A stretch of 64,000 nt of DNA from contig CACHPE010000001.1 in the NCBI GenBank assembly GCA_902581605.1, positions 62,001 through 126,000 of the forward strand. Direction: 5' to 3'. Source of the stretch: an uncultured Pelagibacteraceae bacterium. GTDB taxonomy: Bacteria > Pseudomonadota > Alphaproteobacteria > Pelagibacterales > Pelagibacteraceae. The position numbers and the translations under genes are program-made. Positions 27,995-42,340 of the stretch are shown one piece after another (the stretch's first letter is position 1; the number at the start of each line of letters is the position of its first letter). Under the pieces are notes generated by a model. That model was not told where the DNA came from and did no database searches. It saw nothing but the letters and a program-made list of their open reading frames with translations.

Positions 27995-30399
27995 AGGTCA
28001 CATATGATTGGTTAAAAGATCATTTAAAAACGAGTGCTAAAGAAGATAAACTTCTTGAGAAACTAACAGACATAGGTCTTGAGGTGGATAGTATAGAAAA
28101 TTTATCTGAAGGATTAGATTTATTTAAGGTAGCAAAAATCATAAAAACAGAAAAACATCCAAATGCAGATAGGCTCAAAGTTTGCGATGTTGATGTTGGT
28201 AATAAAGAAACCAAAAAAGTTGTTTGTGGGGCTGCAAATGCAAGAGAGGGTCTTCTTACTGTGTATGCTTCACCAGGAGCAATAATCCCAAAAAATAAAA
28301 CTAAACTTGTTGTTACCAAAATAAGAGATGTTACATCTTATGGAATGCTCTGTTCCGAATCTGAATTGAATTTATCAGATGAAAGTGATGGGATTACTGA
28401 GCTGTCGTCATCTAAATATGCCAAAAACATTGGAAAAAGTTATTTTTCTAAATCAAGTTCTAATCTTATCGATTTATCAATTACACCAAATAGACCAGAC
28501 TGTCTTGGTGTTCGGGGGATAGCGAGAGATCTATCAGCCGCAGGTTTTGGAAACTTAAAACCAGTAAAAGATAAAAAAATTAAATCTAATAAAAAACAGA
28601 CTTTAAAAGTAAAAATAACAAAAGAAAAAAACCAAGGCTGTTTGTCTTTTGGTAGCTGCTTGATAACTAACGTCAAAAATACAGAAAGTCCTCAATGGTT
28701 GAAAGATAAATTAATTTCTATAGGTCAAAAACCAATATCTGCAATTGTAGATATTACAAATTATGTCATGATTGATATTAATCGCCCTTTGCACGCATAT
28801 GATGCTGATAAAATCCATAAGGGAATAGTTGTTAGAAATTCAAAATCAGGAGAAGAATTTACTGCTCTAGATAATAAAAATTATAAATTAGATGATGGAA
28901 TGTGTGTAATAAGTGATAACAAAGGTGTGTTAGGCCTTGGAGGAATTATTGGAGGAACAAGATCTGGTACAGAGTTAGAAACAAAAAATGTTCTATTAGA
29001 ATCTGCTTATTTTGATCCAAGATCAATTAGAAAAACTGCCAAAAAATTGAATATCGATACAGACGCTAAATTTAGATTTGAAAGAGGTATTGACCAGTTA
29101 TCTATTGAGGATGGATTAAATAAAGCAGCTTTTTTAATTAAGGAAATTTGTGGTGGTGAAATTAGCAAAATAGATATTCAAAAAATTGAATCATATAAAA
29201 ACAAAGTAATAAAATTTGAACCTAAAACGTTTGAAAAAATTACTGGTTTTAAAATTACAACTAAGGAAATGATAAACATTTTAGAAAAACTTGGTTTTAA
29301 ATTAAAAAAAGAAAAAAAATTCTTTAAATTATCAGTTCCATCTTGGAGACCAGATATTGTTCAAGAAATTGATATAGTTGAGGAGCTTGTAAGAATTAGT
29401 GGCTATGAAAAAATAAAAATAAAAAACCCTATTAAAGAAAGATCAAAAAATACTTTAAATCAAACTCAAAAGTTATTTCATTTTCTTCAAAGAGCAGTAG
29501 CATCTAAAGGGTATCTAGAGGCTATTACTTGGTCTTTTACAGATTCAAAATATAACGATTACTTTAAAGAGGACAATAAAGATATAAAAATCGTAAATCC
29601 AATTAGCTCTGAATTAGGAGTATTAAGAAATTCTATTTTTTCAAATTTAGTAATGTACATCAGCAAAAACTTAGATAGGGGAATTAAGGATTTATCAATA
29701 TTTGAAATAGGGCCAATATTTTATGGTTCACAACCTGGAGAACAGAATATAGTTATTTGTGGTTTGTCGGCTGGAAAAAAATTTAGACTTTCATGGATAG
29801 AACAAGAGAGAAATATAGACGTTTTTGATATCAAAAGAGATGTTACACAAACTTTAGTAGAAGCTGGTTACGATTCAGAAAAATTTTATATTGATGATGA
29901 AAGCCCTAGTTATTATCATCCAGGAAAATCAGGCAGAGTATTTTTAAATAAGGGAAAAGATAAGCCAGCTGCTTATTTTGGTGAAATTCATCCAAATATT
30001 ATCAAAACGTTAGATATTAAAACAGAGTCTCTAGTAGGATTTGAAATATTTCTAGATAATTTAAAACTGCCAAAAAAATCTTTAAAAGATCAAAAAATAA
30101 AATATGCAGTGTCTGATTTCCAAAAATCTGAAAGAGATTTTGCATTTATTGTTGATAAAAAAATAAGTGTGCAAGATTTAGTAAGTGTCATATCAAATAT
30201 TGATAAAAATTTAATTTCAAACATAAAAGTATTTGATGTTTATAAAGGAGATAATATTCCTGAAAATCAAAAATCAATTGCTATAAGCGTTACTATTCAA
30301 TCTTTGGAAAAAACCTTAACGGATAATGATTTAGAAAAAATTAATAATTTGATAATAGAAACAGTTGAAAATAAAACTGGTGCTAAAATCCGTTCCTAA
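27991..30399 (+). CDS. pheT: Phenylalanyl-tRNA synthetase beta subunit
   Basis: 802 residues, normal length. It has the N-terminal EMAP/OB tRNA-binding domain ('[15 protein letters not shown]'), the B3/B4 editing domain, the B5 domain and the C-terminal ferredoxin-like anticodon-binding domain ('[16 protein letters not shown]'). The beta subunit recognises and edits misacylated Tyr-tRNA-Phe. It is followed by lepA after 6 bp; the cognate tRNA-Phe gene is at 60768, not in this operon. Confidence 0.97.
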   Translation: MKVTYDWLKDHLKTSAKEDKLLEKLTDIGLEVDSIENLSEGLDLFKVAKIIKTEKHPNADRLKVCDVDVGNKETKKVVCGAANAREGLLTVYASPGAIIPKNKTKLVVTKIRDVTSYGMLCSESELNLSDESDGITELSSSKYAKNIGKSYFSKSSSNLIDLSITPNRPDCLGVRGIARDLSAAGFGNLKPVKDKKIKSNKKQTLKVKITKEKNQGCLSFGSCLITNVKNTESPQWLKDKLISIGQKPISAIVDITNYVMIDINRPLHAYDADKIHKGIVVRNSKSGEEFTALDNKNYKLDDGMCVISDNKGVLGLGGIIGGTRSGTELETKNVLLESAYFDPRSIRKTAKKLNIDTDAKFRFERGIDQLSIEDGLNKAAFLIKEICGGEISKIDIQKIESYKNKVIKFEPKTFEKITGFKITTKEMINILEKLGFKLKKEKKFFKLSVPSWRPDIVQEIDIVEELVRISGYEKIKIKNPIKERSKNTLNQTQKLFHFLQRAVASKGYLEAITWSFTDSKYNDYFKEDNKDIKIVNPISSELGVLRNSIFSNLVMYISKNLDRGIKDLSIFEIGPIFYGSQPGEQNIVICGLSAGKKFRLSWIEQERNIDVFDIKRDVTQTLVEAGYDSEKFYIDDESPSYYHPGKSGRVFLNKGKDKPAAYFGEIHPNIIKTLDIKTESLVGFEIFLDNLKLPKKSLKDQKIKYAVSDFQKSERDFAFIVDKKISVQDLVSVISNIDKNLISNIKVFDVYKGDNIPENQKSIAISVTIQSLEKTLTDNDLEKINNLIIETVENKTGAKIRS

Positions 30400-30405
30400 A
30401 AAATA

Positions 30406-32214
30406 ATGAGCACAATTGATAATATAAGAAATTTTGCAATCATTGCGCATATAGATCATGGAAAATCCACTATAGCTGACAGAATTATTCATAGTTGTGG
30501 TGGATTAACTGAAAGAGAGATGAAAGCTCAAGTTTTGGATTCTATGGATATTGAACGTGAAAGAGGAATTACAATTAAAGCTCAAACCGTAAAATTAAAT
30601 TATAAAGCTAAAAATGGAAAAAATTATACTTTAAATATTATTGATACTCCAGGTCATGTAGATTTTAGTTATGAAGTAAGTAGATCTCTATATGCATGTG
30701 AAGGTTCAATTTTGATCGTAGATAGCACACAAGGAGTAGAAGCTCAAACTTTAGCAAATGTTTACCAAGCTTTAGATACCAATCATGAGATAGTACCTGT
30801 TTTAAACAAGGTTGACTTACCTGCATCAGATTTAGATAGAACAAAAAAACAAATAGAGGAAGTAATAGGAATTGACACCGAAAATGCAATTCCATGTTCA
30901 GGTAAAACTGGTGAAGGTATAGAGAATATTTTGGAAAAAATAATAACAACATTGCCTGCACCTAAAGGAGAAAATTCCGCAGATCTAAAATGTTTATTGG
31001 TTGATAGTTGGTATGATACATATCTAGGTGTAGTAATATTAGTGAGAGTGATAGATGGTAAACTTTCAAAAAATATGAAAATAAAAATGATGTCTACTAA
31101 TCAAGAATATATTGTTGAAAAAGTTGGGGTTTTTACTCCAAAACCAGTAGACATAAATGAATTAAAAACAGGTGAAATAGGATTTATTATAACAGGAATT
31201 AAAGTTTTATCTGAAACAAAAGTTGGAGATACAATTTGTGATGCTTCAAAACCCTTAAAGGAAGCTCTGCCAGGATTTAAACCAAGTAAACCGGTGGTGT
31301 TCTGCGGGTTATTTCCAGTAGATAGTTCTGAGTTTCAAAAACTTAAAGATGGTTTAGCTAAATTACAATTAAATGATGCAAGTTTTTCATTTGAACCAGA
31401 GTCATCTTCTGCTTTAGGATTGGGTTTTAGATGTGGATTTTTAGGCTTACTTCATTTGGAAATAGTAACAGAAAGATTAGAGAGAGAATTTGATGTTAAC
31501 TTATTAACCACAACCCCAGGTGTTGTTTACAAAGTTCATCTTAATAATGGAGATATAATTGATCTTCAAAATCCATCAAGTTTACCAGATCCAACTCTAA
31601 TAAAATATATCGAGGAACCATGGATAAAAGCAACAATCATTACTCCAGACCAATATTTAGGCTCAATTATAAAAATGTGTCAGGATAAGAGAGGAATTCA
31701 AACCAATTTAAGTTATTCAGGAAATAGAGCTGTTGTAAATTATGAGTTACCATTGAATGAGGTTGTTTTTGATTTTAATGATAGATTAAAATCTATGACT
31801 AGTGGATATGCTAGTTTTGATTATGAAATCATTGAACATAGAGAAGGTGATTTAGTTAAACTCGGTATTTTAGTGAATGGAGAACCTGTTGATGCTTTAG
31901 CGATGATGATACATAAAGATTTTGCTCAAAAAACTGGTAGAGAAGTATGTGAAAAATTAAAAGATTTGATACCAAGACATAATTTTATGATCCCAGTTCA
32001 GGCAGCTATAGGAGGAAAAATTATTGCTAGAGAAACAATAAAAGGATTTAAAAAAGACGTTTTAACAAAGATACATGGCGGTGGAGCCACTGACAGAAAA
32101 AGAAAACTTTTAGAAAAACAAAAAAAAGGTAAAGCTAGATCTAAACAATTTGGAAGAGTTGAAATACCCCAAGAAGCTTTTATTGGAGTATTAAAGATCA
32201 ATTCTAAAGAATAG
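30406..32214 (+). CDS. lepA: Elongation factor 4 (LepA)
   Basis: 602 residues. G-domain motifs are clear: 'AHIDHGKST' (G1), 'DTPGHVDF' (G3) and 'NKVDLPASD' (G4). Domains II and III and the LepA-specific C-terminal domain ('[20 protein letters not shown]') follow. LepA is a ribosome-dependent GTPase linked to back-translocation or initiation under stress. It ends the translation block; an accessory glycan cluster starts 43 bp later. Confidence 0.97.
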   Translation: MSTIDNIRNFAIIAHIDHGKSTIADRIIHSCGGLTEREMKAQVLDSMDIERERGITIKAQTVKLNYKAKNGKNYTLNIIDTPGHVDFSYEVSRSLYACEGSILIVDSTQGVEAQTLANVYQALDTNHEIVPVLNKVDLPASDLDRTKKQIEEVIGIDTENAIPCSGKTGEGIENILEKIITTLPAPKGENSADLKCLLVDSWYDTYLGVVILVRVIDGKLSKNMKIKMMSTNQEYIVEKVGVFTPKPVDINELKTGEIGFIITGIKVLSETKVGDTICDASKPLKEALPGFKPSKPVVFCGLFPVDSSEFQKLKDGLAKLQLNDASFSFEPESSSALGLGFRCGFLGLLHLEIVTERLEREFDVNLLTTTPGVVYKVHLNNGDIIDLQNPSSLPDPTLIKYIEEPWIKATIITPDQYLGSIIKMCQDKRGIQTNLSYSGNRAVVNYELPLNEVVFDFNDRLKSMTSGYASFDYEIIEHREGDLVKLGILVNGEPVDALAMMIHKDFAQKTGREVCEKLKDLIPRHNFMIPVQAAIGGKIIARETIKGFKKDVLTKIHGGGATDRKRKLLEKQKKGKARSKQFGRVEIPQEAFIGVLKINSKE

Positions 32215-32257
32215 GATAAAATAATTTTTAAAACTATATTTATTGTTATTTTAAACA

Positions 32258-33373
32258 ATGAAAAATATATTATTTATATTTAAAGATGAGCCCTGGTATC
32301 TTCATCATATAATTGAAAAGTTTAAGTTAGGATATAACGTCCAAAAATATATAGTAAATGAAAATTTAAAGTATACTTCAAAAGAAATTACAAAAAATAT
32401 AAATAAAATAATTCAAAATAATAATATAAAAATTGTGGTGTTTGATTTTGACTATACCAGTATACTTGATAAGTATTTTGTTTCTGAAATTGTTTCAGAA
32501 AAAAAAGTATTATTATCATTTGATGCAGAGGAAAACATAAAAAAAATATTAAGCTCTTATAAAGTTTTTTCACATTATTTAATTATTGAACCAACAATTG
32601 TCAAAAAAATTAACTCTCTAGGTAGGATAGCTCTTTTAATGCCATTAGAAGCAAATGAAAAATTATTTTATAAAAAAGAGGTAAAAAAAACAATAGATGT
32701 ATTTTTTTTTGGTGAGTTGAAATCTGATAGGAAAAATTATTTGGATCAGTTAAAAAAAACAAATATCAACTTAGTTTCTTATGAGAATATGAGAGATAAA
32801 ATGAGTGATCAGGAGGTAGTTGATCTGATTAATAAATCTAAAATAATTCTAAATTTTTCAAAAGGAGTGAATAAATATTCTAGAAATCAGGTCTATTATC
32901 AATTTAAAGGTAGAATCTTAATGGCAGGATTATGTAAAACATTTTGTTTGTCAGAATATTCTGAAGGTCAAAGTATTCATTTTAAAAAAAAATTTCCGAC
33001 ATTTAAAAATCAAAATGAGATGATAGAATTGATTAATTATCTTCTTAGAAATGAAAATTATTTAAATGAGTTAAGCAATCAACTTTATGACGAATGTTTT
33101 AAATTTGCTGATATTAATTATTTTCAGAAAATAAAAAATTATTTAGAACAAATAGGAGATGTAATTGAAAATGTTAAATTAGTAGATATGCCAATAATTA
33201 GAAACAGAATTAAAATTTATGGAAAAAAATCTAACAAAATGAGTTTGTTAAGGGAAACAATCAGTTTATTTAAATATTTATTATCTTCAAAAAAAATTTT
33301 AAATTTATTTTCAATTATTTATCTTTTATTAAATTTCTTATTATACTTTTGTTTATATTATAAGAAAAAATGA
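32258..33373 (+). CDS. CgeB-like glycosyltransferase
   Basis: 371 residues. The clearest family signal is the second half: 'NKYSRNQVYYQFKGRILMAG' followed by 'FCLSEYSEGQSIHFKKKFPTF' resembles the CgeB / Glyco_trans_1_2 domain, where the mutated nucleotide-sugar lobe recognises the donor. The N-terminal lobe is divergent. The C-terminus has a hydrophobic stretch (LLNFLLYFCLYY) that may associate with the membrane. The gene is extremely A/T-rich compared with lepA. It overlaps the next gene by 4 bp and probably acts on a surface polysaccharide; the donor and acceptor are unknown. Confidence 0.6.
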   Translation: MKNILFIFKDEPWYLHHIIEKFKLGYNVQKYIVNENLKYTSKEITKNINKIIQNNNIKIVVFDFDYTSILDKYFVSEIVSEKKVLLSFDAEENIKKILSSYKVFSHYLIIEPTIVKKINSLGRIALLMPLEANEKLFYKKEVKKTIDVFFFGELKSDRKNYLDQLKKTNINLVSYENMRDKMSDQEVVDLINKSKIILNFSKGVNKYSRNQVYYQFKGRILMAGLCKTFCLSEYSEGQSIHFKKKFPTFKNQNEMIELINYLLRNENYLNELSNQLYDECFKFADINYFQKIKNYLEQIGDVIENVKLVDMPIIRNRIKIYGKKSNKMSLLRETISLFKYLLSSKKILNLFSIIYLLLNFLLYFCLYYKKK

Positions 33374-34452
33374 AAAAAAAATTTATTATTTTAAGTTTTT
33401 CATTTTTAATTTTTTTTGGTATTTTTTTTAATTTTTTAATTTTATATTCTCTTATTTTTTTAATTTTTGCTTTAAAATTATATTCAAAATTTTCATACTT
33501 AAAAATAATAGGTACATGTATTTTTTTTACTTTTATTTTATTTGAAATTTTTAATAAACAAAAAGAAGAAAATAATGAATATAAAATAGAATCCAATATA
33601 GAATATGAAATAAATAAAGATTACGGATATCATCCAAAAAAAAATAAAATCTTTAGTGACAAAATTTTTTTTAAAAATGAGTTGATAAAAGAAAATTTTT
33701 ATACAATTAATGAATATGGACATAGAAATATCAAAAATAAAAATAGTAATTCAAAATGTATAGTTCTACATGGAGGCTCAATAACTTTTGGACAAACTTT
33801 AGATGACAATGAAAATTTACCTTTTTTACTTAAATCTGTTTTAGATCATGATTTTAATGTTTTTAATTATGCTTTTAATGGCTATGGGGCTCATCAATTT
33901 TTATCTAAAATTGAAAATGAATATATTGATGAAATAAAAAATTGTAAGAAATTATTTATTTTATATCAATTTATTCCAGACCATATTGGGCGTTCTGCAG
34001 GAAAAAGATCTTGGGGTGATAAATCGCCAAGATATTATATGATGGATAATAATCTGATTTCTTCAGGTTTTTTTTCAAACTTTCCTTATAAAATTGTGAT
34101 GAAGTTAAGAAAAAATTTTCGATCTTCAAAAGTACTGAATATTTTTTATAAAGTGGATTCTATAAATTCTAAAGATATTCAAATCTTTTTGAAAATATTG
34201 TTAGAAATAGAAAGAAAAGTAAAACAAAAATTTTACGATAGCGAATTTGTTTATATTCTATGGGACGATATGAAAAATAAAGACAATGATTTAAATAATT
34301 TTTTTTCTACTAGAAAAAAAATTAATATAAAAGATTTAAATATTAAAGAAGAATATATTAAAAATAGCATTATAGGTGATAATCACCCAACTAAAGAATT
34401 TAATGTAATACTAGCAAATAATATTAAGAAAATTTTTGAAAATAAAAAATGA
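33370..34452 (+). CDS. Membrane-anchored SGNH-hydrolase-like protein
   Basis: 360 residues. Residues 1 to about 60 form two strongly hydrophobic segments; the rest is a soluble SGNH/GDSL-like domain. The nucleophile block reads '[15 protein letters not shown]' (GGSxTFG), an oxyanion Gly/Asn region is in '[14 protein letters not shown]', and the catalytic Asp/His block reads 'GDNHPTKEF'. In sugar clusters such proteins often remove or add O-acetyl groups on polysaccharides. It overlaps the glycosyltransferase gene by 4 bp. The family assignment is by motif only; the substrate is unknown. Confidence 0.65.
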   Translation: MKKKFIILSFSFLIFFGIFFNFLILYSLIFLIFALKLYSKFSYLKIIGTCIFFTFILFEIFNKQKEENNEYKIESNIEYEINKDYGYHPKKNKIFSDKIFFKNELIKENFYTINEYGHRNIKNKNSNSKCIVLHGGSITFGQTLDDNENLPFLLKSVLDHDFNVFNYAFNGYGAHQFLSKIENEYIDEIKNCKKLFILYQFIPDHIGRSAGKRSWGDKSPRYYMMDNNLISSGFFSNFPYKIVMKLRKNFRSSKVLNIFYKVDSINSKDIQIFLKILLEIERKVKQKFYDSEFVYILWDDMKNKDNDLNNFFSTRKKINIKDLNIKEEYIKNSIIGDNHPTKEFNVILANNIKKIFENKK

Positions 34453-34465
34453 TTTAATTAAAAGT

Positions 34466-34555
34466 GGAGAGGTGGCCGAGTGGTTGAAGGCGCACGCTTG
34501 GAAAGCGTGTAAAGAAGTAATTCTTTCATGGGTTCGAATCCCATTCTCTCCGCCA
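34466..34555 (+). tRNA. tRNA-Ser (anticodon GGA)
   Basis: A class II cloverleaf with a long variable arm. The acceptor stem is GGAGAGG with TCTCTCC, anticodon stem CACGC/GCGTG encloses loop TTGGAAA giving GGA, the extra arm spans about 34510-34528, and the T-loop is the normal TTCGAAT. Discriminator G and an encoded CCA are present. Confidence 0.97.
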
Positions 34556-34631
34556 AAAATTAATACAAAATGTAAATGTAGTTATATTACGTTTTGTTAT
34601 AAGGTTTGTTTTTGATTATATTAAAATAATA

Positions 34632-35651
34632 ATGAATATTTGTATTTTTTATACATCTCCAAAATTAGGTGATTTAATCTTACAATTACCATTTTTTAAA
34701 GCTATTGCTGATAAATATAATACAAAAGTGACACTTTGCATTAACCGTCATATAGGTATTAAGAACATACTTGAAAAACAAAAATATATTGATTCAATAA
34801 TTGAAAATTCTTTTAGAAGAGGAAAATATTTTTTTTATGATATTTTAGATCTAACAAAAGAATTAAAAAAAAAAGATATTCAACATGCATATATACTTGA
34901 AAAAACAAAAGGCACTGCAATTGCGTGTAAACTTGCTGGAATTAAAAATATTTATGGTTTTGGAATAGGATCTCAAAAGTATTTTGTAAATCGTTTATTT
35001 AGATTAGAAAAAAAGGATTTGAGGTTTAATTATACTGAGCAATCGATAAAATTTTTGAGCAAGTTTGGTATATCAAATAAATTTAATGAAAATTATTTAA
35101 TTTTAGATGAAAATGATAAACAAAATTTTAATAAGGATTTTGTTAATTTACCAAAACCTTGGGTATGTTTAGGTGTAGACTCTACTGAGATTAATAGAAT
35201 CTGGCCTCAAAAAAATTTTTCCAAATTATCTGATAATTTAATTAAAAAAAATTTAGCTGGTACATTATTTGTGATTAACTTTATGGATCATAAAAATTAT
35301 TTTCAAGAAATAATTGATAAATCTTTATATAAAAAAAGGTTTATTGATTGCAAATCGTTGAATAGATTTCAAATTATTCATCTAATTGATATGTGTGATT
35401 ATTTTATAGGAATAGATTCAGGCCCATCTTGTGTAGCAGGAGCTTTAGGGAAGAATACTTTCTGTATAATAGGTCCTACAGACAAAACATTACCAAGATT
35501 TACTTCAATGAAAAAAATAATAAGTAACATATATGATAAAAGTAGAGAAGTTGGGATAAACAGATGTGGAGATAACTTTGTTCAAAATGATTTTGAGGTA
35601 AAAACAATAAGTGTACAAAAGGTTTTTGATACAATTGTTAAATATTTATGA
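34632..35651 (+). CDS. GT9-family glycosyltransferase (heptosyltransferase-like)
   Basis: 339 residues in the two-lobe GT-B form. The N-terminus 'YTSPKLGDLILQLPFFKAI' and the C-lobe motif 'FIGIDSGPSCVAGALGKNT' with 'IIGPTDKTLPR' match GT9 ADP-heptose:LPS heptosyltransferases. Such enzymes add core sugars to lipid A in the cytoplasm. Whether the donor is ADP-heptose here is not shown. It stands 37 bp upstream of gyrB and just after tRNA-Ser. Confidence 0.82.
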   Translation: MNICIFYTSPKLGDLILQLPFFKAIADKYNTKVTLCINRHIGIKNILEKQKYIDSIIENSFRRGKYFFYDILDLTKELKKKDIQHAYILEKTKGTAIACKLAGIKNIYGFGIGSQKYFVNRLFRLEKKDLRFNYTEQSIKFLSKFGISNKFNENYLILDENDKQNFNKDFVNLPKPWVCLGVDSTEINRIWPQKNFSKLSDNLIKKNLAGTLFVINFMDHKNYFQEIIDKSLYKKRFIDCKSLNRFQIIHLIDMCDYFIGIDSGPSCVAGALGKNTFCIIGPTDKTLPRFTSMKKIISNIYDKSREVGINRCGDNFVQNDFEVKTISVQKVFDTIVKYL

Positions 35652-35666
35652 TAAAATCATCCTTGA

Positions 35667-37754
<2,088 letters not shown>

Positions 37755-39035
37755 ATGAAGTTCTTTGAAACTTCAAAATATCATTCTTTTAAAAAGTCAA
37801 CTTATATAACACTTAGATGGATAGGAATTATCGGACAATTAATTGCAGTAAATTTTGTATATTTTTTTCTAAATTCTAATTTTGATTTTGTCACATCAAA
37901 TCTAATAATATTTTTAGGAATATTAAGTAATTTATATTTAATTTTTATTTATAAAAAAACACAATTATCAGATAGATCTGCGTTTTTATTCTTACTTATA
38001 GATATTTTACAGCTAGGTATACTTCTATATTTATCTGGTGGAATAACAAACCCATTCGTAATCTTTATATTGATACCAAGTGTTTTTTCTTCATCAAATT
38101 TAAGCTTAAGAACTAATATATTATTAGTAACTTTAACAACAACTATAATTATTTTTCTAACTTTTAACTATGAAGATTTGCCAATTAACTTAAACAGTGA
38201 TTTTCATAATAATCATTATTTTTACTATTCTATACCAACATCCTTAATTGTTGCCTTGGTCTTCTTAAATTATTTTGCAATGACATTTGGTACTCAATCT
38301 AGATTAAGAAAAGAAGCATTAGGAAAAATGGAAGAGGCAATGGCTAAAGAACACGAACTATTATCTTTAGGTGGTCAGGCCGCTGCGGCGGCACATTCTT
38401 TAGGTACACCGCTTTCAACGATAACAATAATTTCACATGATTTAATAAAACAATTTAAGGGGCAAAAAGATTTAGAAAAAGATATAGAGTTATTGAATAG
38501 TCAAGTAGAGCGATGTAATGAAATTTTAAAGCGATTAACTTTAAATCCTGTAGAAGAAGACGAATTTATTGATAAAGATATTAATATCCGAGATTATTTG
38601 CATGAAATTATTTCTTCATTTAAGGAAATAAGTAAAAAGGAATTTGTCTTCAATTTTGACCAGGATTCAAACTCAAAAAAGATAACTAAATCTATAGAAT
38701 TAGTTTATGGGTTAAGAAATTTTATTGGAAACGCGAATAAATTTGCTAAAAATACAATTTTTATTAATTTGAAAAGTGATAGTGAAATAACTGAAATAAC
38801 AGTTGAGGATGATGGTGATGGTTTTCCAAGAGATATAATCTCAAAAATTGGTGAGCCATATTTGAAATCAAATTATTCTAAAGACAAATCTAAAGAGGGT
38901 TTAGGCCTAGGCTTGTTTATTGGAAAAACTTTATTAGAAAAAAATTTTGCGTCAGTTAATTGTAGAAATTCAAAAACGCGTAACGGTGCTGAAGTTAATA
39001 TTAGATGGAAGAATAAGGAATTATTTAATATTTAG
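37755..39035 (+). CDS. regB: RegB/PrrB-type redox sensor histidine kinase
   Basis: 426 residues: about six N-terminal membrane helices with the quinone-site motif 'GGITNPF', then a cytoplasmic kinase. The H-box is '[15 protein letters not shown]' with phospho-acceptor His214, and the redox-active cysteine is kept as Cys254 in '[12 protein letters not shown]'. The N- and G-boxes are '[13 protein letters not shown]' and 'GLGLGLFIG'. In purple bacteria RegB responds to quinone and thiol redox state and phosphorylates RegA; no regA is seen in the window. The residue after the H-box His is Ser rather than the usual Glu. It starts immediately after gyrB. Confidence 0.88.
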   Translation: MKFFETSKYHSFKKSTYITLRWIGIIGQLIAVNFVYFFLNSNFDFVTSNLIIFLGILSNLYLIFIYKKTQLSDRSAFLFLLIDILQLGILLYLSGGITNPFVIFILIPSVFSSSNLSLRTNILLVTLTTTIIIFLTFNYEDLPINLNSDFHNNHYFYYSIPTSLIVALVFLNYFAMTFGTQSRLRKEALGKMEEAMAKEHELLSLGGQAAAAAHSLGTPLSTITIISHDLIKQFKGQKDLEKDIELLNSQVERCNEILKRLTLNPVEEDEFIDKDINIRDYLHEIISSFKEISKKEFVFNFDQDSNSKKITKSIELVYGLRNFIGNANKFAKNTIFINLKSDSEITEITVEDDGDGFPRDIISKIGEPYLKSNYSKDKSKEGLGLGLFIGKTLLEKNFASVNCRNSKTRNGAEVNIRWKNKELFNI

Positions 39036-40831
39036 TGATATTTGTTCTTTGTTTCAAATAAAGAGCTTAATTGAGATATCATAACATCTCCTAATTCATT
39101 AACGTCGGTAATTTTAATAGCTTTATTATAATATCTTGAAACATCATGACCAATTCCTATAGCCAAAACTTCAATATCCGATTTATTTTCAATAAACTTT
39201 ACAATTTTTTTTAAATGTTTTTCCAAAAAGTCACCTGAGTTTACAGAAAGAGTTGAGTCATCTACTGGGGCTCCATCAGAAATAACCATTAATATTTTTC
39301 TTTCTTCTTTTCTCTTTTTAATTCTATTATAGGCCCACGATATAGCTTCACCATCAATGTTTTCTTTAAGCAATCCTTCTTTAAGCATTAGTCCTAAATT
39401 ATTTTTTGCCTGTCTCCAATGGGTATCTGCACCTTTGTATATAATATGCCTTAAATCATTAAGTCTACCCGGTGTTTTAGGTTTTGAATTTTTAGTCCAA
39501 AACTCTCTACTTTGTCCACCTTTCCAATTTTTAGTTGTGAAACCTAAGATCTCAACTTTAACTGAGCATCTTTCTAGAGTTCTAGATAAGATATCTGCAC
39601 ATATAGCTGCAATAGTAATTGGTCTTCCTCTCATAGATCCAGAATTATCAATTAATAAAGTTACTACTGTATCTTTAAAATCTAAGTCCTTTTCTTTTTT
39701 AAAAGATAAAGAATTATAAGGGTCCATTATAATTCTTGGAAGTTTAGAGCTATCTAACAAGCCTTCTTCTAAATCAAATTCCCAAGCTCTATTTTGTTTT
39801 GCAAGTAATTGTCTTTGAAGTTTATTTGCTAATTTTGTTATGACATCTTGGAAACCAATTAGTTGCTGATCTAAACTTTTTCTTAATTTAGTTGCTTCAT
39901 CAGCATTTTCTAAATTCTCAGCTTTTACTATTTCGTCATACTTTGTAGTAAAAATTTTATAATCAAGATTAATATTATCTATATTTTTTTTTACTATTTG
40001 TTCTGAATTTTGTTCATCTGATTCAACTTCGTTGAGTTGCTCATCTAAGTTAAACTCATCAATGCTATAATCAGCATCTAGAGATGCTTGGGTTTCCTGA
40101 TCATTGTTTTCATCTTTATTATCCTCTTTATCACTATTTTGATCATCATTTGAAGGATTGTCTTGCCCTTGATCCTGATTTTCCTCCTCTTTTTCGTTAT
40201 CTTCATCGCTTTGAAAAATATCCATTTCCTCCAATATTTGAGAAAATTTTGAAGAGTAAGTATTTTGATCTTCTAGATTATTCATCAAGAATTTCCTATG
40301 TTTTTCAATAGAATTTTCAAAATCTTTCTCCCAAAAATTTAACATTCTAGATGTTAGAGCATTTAACTTTATTTCATGGAAGTTTTTGAGCATATATAAT
40401 TCAAAAGCCTCTGCCACAGGTACATCTTCTTTTGTTTTTAGTTGATCTTTTCTTTTACGATTAATTATTTGCGAATAGTTTTCATGAAAGTTTTTTTTTA
40501 TACCTTTAAGCATTTGACCACCTAAGGCCTCATATCTAATCTTTTCAGCAATATTATAAAGTGATCTAGAGGAAGTATTGCTAGGTAAGTTTTTTTTATA
40601 AATTAAATCACTAGAAAATTTTTTTTTAAGGGCACTTGAGTCAGTCTCAGCACGTAGTCTTATAAAGTCACTTGGATTAGTGAGATTATCAATTTCTAAT
40701 GAAATTAAATCTTTAGCTTTTTTTTCCTCTAAGTTTTTTTTATTTAAATCAAAATCATCTGAAATTACTTTTGCTGTTGAATTTAAAGCAATTCTGAATT
40801 TTTCTTTTAAGTTTGATTCTTTAGAGCTCAT
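39032..40831 (-). CDS. cobT: CobT-like subunit with VWA domain
   Basis: 599 residues: a helical N-terminal region, a long acidic Asp/Glu/Asn/Gln-rich low-complexity stretch around residues 205-275, and a C-terminal VWA domain with the MIDAS motif '[11 protein letters not shown]'. It matches CobT, which with CobS forms the AAA+/VWA chaperone of aerobic cobaltochelatase CobN. It abuts cobS (adjacent bases) and converges with regB by 4 bp. No cobN or other cobalamin gene is in the window, so the actual client is uncertain. Confidence 0.9.
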   Translation of the reverse strand: MSSKESNLKEKFRIALNSTAKVISDDFDLNKKNLEEKKAKDLISLEIDNLTNPSDFIRLRAETDSSALKKKFSSDLIYKKNLPSNTSSRSLYNIAEKIRYEALGGQMLKGIKKNFHENYSQIINRKRKDQLKTKEDVPVAEAFELYMLKNFHEIKLNALTSRMLNFWEKDFENSIEKHRKFLMNNLEDQNTYSSKFSQILEEMDIFQSDEDNEKEEENQDQGQDNPSNDDQNSDKEDNKDENNDQETQASLDADYSIDEFNLDEQLNEVESDEQNSEQIVKKNIDNINLDYKIFTTKYDEIVKAENLENADEATKLRKSLDQQLIGFQDVITKLANKLQRQLLAKQNRAWEFDLEEGLLDSSKLPRIIMDPYNSLSFKKEKDLDFKDTVVTLLIDNSGSMRGRPITIAAICADILSRTLERCSVKVEILGFTTKNWKGGQSREFWTKNSKPKTPGRLNDLRHIIYKGADTHWRQAKNNLGLMLKEGLLKENIDGEAISWAYNRIKKRKEERKILMVISDGAPVDDSTLSVNSGDFLEKHLKKIVKFIENKSDIEVLAIGIGHDVSRYYNKAIKITDVNELGDVMISQLSSLFETKNKYH

Positions 40832-41806
40832 TTAAATTTGAATATTAACTAAAGACTCTGGCAATTCTTCGCCAAAACATCTCTGATAATATTCTGCGAT
40901 AGTATTTTTTTCAATATCATCACATTTATTTAGAAAAGTTACTCTAAATGCGTAACCAGTGTCTTTAAAAATCTCAGAATTTTCAGCCCAATGTAACACA
41001 GTTCTAGGACTCATTACTGTTGAGATGTCTCCTGCTATAAATCCTTTACGTGTTAAGGATGCTACTTTTATCATGTTAGCAACCTTCTCTTTTCCCTTTG
41101 TGTTATTTAAGTTTTTATTTTTAGACAAAACAATATCCATTTCTCTTTCGAGGCTTAGATAGTTTAATGTTGTAACAATATTCCATCTATCCATCTGACC
41201 TTGGTTAATTTGCTGCGTACCATGATAAAGACCTGTCGTATCACCAAGCCCAACAGTATTTGAAGTAGCAAATAATCTAAAAAATTTATTTTGTTTAATT
41301 ACTTTGTTTTTATCTAGTAAGGTGAAATTTCCCTCAGCTTCTAAAACTCTTTGAATTACAAACATTACATCTGGTCTACCAGCATCATATTCATCAAAAA
41401 CAAGTGCAACTGGATTTTGAATAGACCATGGTAAAATTCCCTCATTAAATTGAGTTACTTGTTTACCGTCTTTAAGAACGATTGCATCTTTTCCAATTAA
41501 ATCAATTCTACTTACATGACTGTCTAAATTTACACGGATACAAGGCCAATTTAATCTTGCTGCAATTTGTTCAATATGAGTAGATTTACCAGTACCGTGA
41601 TATCCTTGAACTAAAACTCTCTTATTAAACGCAAATCCTGAAATAATAGCTAAAGTAGTGTCTCTATCAAATTTGTAGTTTTTATCAATTTCAGGAACAT
41701 ATTCATTCTTTTTTGAAAATGCGTCAACTTCCATTTCTGAATCAATTCCAAAAGTTTGTTTTAATGAAACTTTAATATCCGGTTCTGTGTTAAGATTTGG
41801 TGTCAA
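40832..41806 (-). CDS. cobS: CobS-like AAA+ ATPase
   Basis: 324 residues with a MoxR/CobS-type AAA+ core: Walker A 'GYHGTGKST', Walker B '[10 protein letters not shown]', and sensor region '[20 protein letters not shown]'. The N-terminus carries the CobS-typical '[15 protein letters not shown]'. It would form a hexamer that works with CobT. It overlaps the upstream J-domain gene by 17 bp, so the three minus-strand genes form one operon, an order conserved in alphaproteobacteria. Confidence 0.93.
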   Translation of the reverse strand: MTPNLNTEPDIKVSLKQTFGIDSEMEVDAFSKKNEYVPEIDKNYKFDRDTTLAIISGFAFNKRVLVQGYHGTGKSTHIEQIAARLNWPCIRVNLDSHVSRIDLIGKDAIVLKDGKQVTQFNEGILPWSIQNPVALVFDEYDAGRPDVMFVIQRVLEAEGNFTLLDKNKVIKQNKFFRLFATSNTVGLGDTTGLYHGTQQINQGQMDRWNIVTTLNYLSLEREMDIVLSKNKNLNNTKGKEKVANMIKVASLTRKGFIAGDISTVMSPRTVLHWAENSEIFKDTGYAFRVTFLNKCDDIEKNTIAEYYQRCFGEELPESLVNIQI

Positions 41807-42323
41807 TTTTTTCTCTGTAGGTATTTTTTAATTGAGTATAAGCCAATGTTATAAGTTTAAGTTTCTCCTCGTATTTTTTATTTCCAGAATTCATATCAGG
41901 GTGAAATTTTTTCACAAGTAATTTGAATTTATCTTGTATTTTCTTCCACTTTAAACCCACAGAAACACCCAATATTCCGAAAGCTTTTATATCTTTATGA
42001 TCAAATTTAAATTGACGCATATGATTATAATCTCCATTTATTTTTTCTTTATCGAGCTCATCTTTCAAAGTTGTATTCCATAATACTTTGAAAAAATTAT
42101 CTGAGGAGCTAAAGCTTTGCGTCGGTTTGTGCCAAGTCATATCAGATTTTAAAAAATCCATGACCTGGTCATCATTCATTCCTGAAAAATAGTTCCAATT
42201 TTTATTAAATTCTTTTACGTGTTCAAGGCAAAGCATTCTAAATTTTCTACTATTATCTTTTTCAACTGGTGCCTTATATTCACCTATTTCATTACAATTA
42301 TTCCAGTCACAAATGTTTTTCAT
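41790..42323 (-). CDS. J-domain (DnaJ-like) protein upstream of cobS
   Basis: 177 residues from the ATG at 42323 (an earlier ATG at 42338 is possible but crowds the divergent bolA). The N-terminus has a cysteine pair pattern '[15 protein letters not shown]' and later '[17 protein letters not shown]'; the C-terminus is a J-domain with the HPD motif in '[14 protein letters not shown]'. J-proteins stimulate DnaK ATPase. Its conserved linkage to cobST suggests it may deliver DnaK to that chaperone or its client; that is inference. Confidence 0.88.
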   Translation of the reverse strand: MKNICDWNNCNEIGEYKAPVEKDNSRKFRMLCLEHVKEFNKNWNYFSGMNDDQVMDFLKSDMTWHKPTQSFSSSDNFFKVLWNTTLKDELDKEKINGDYNHMRQFKFDHKDIKAFGILGVSVGLKWKKIQDKFKLLVKKFHPDMNSGNKKYEEKLKLITLAYTQLKNTYREKIDTKS

Positions 42324-42340
42324 GATATATAATAACATAT

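Noticed and set aside
32215-34631. Phage or integrase-mediated insertion at tRNA-Ser
   Set aside because: No integrase gene and no repeated tRNA 3' end at the other side of the glycan patch.
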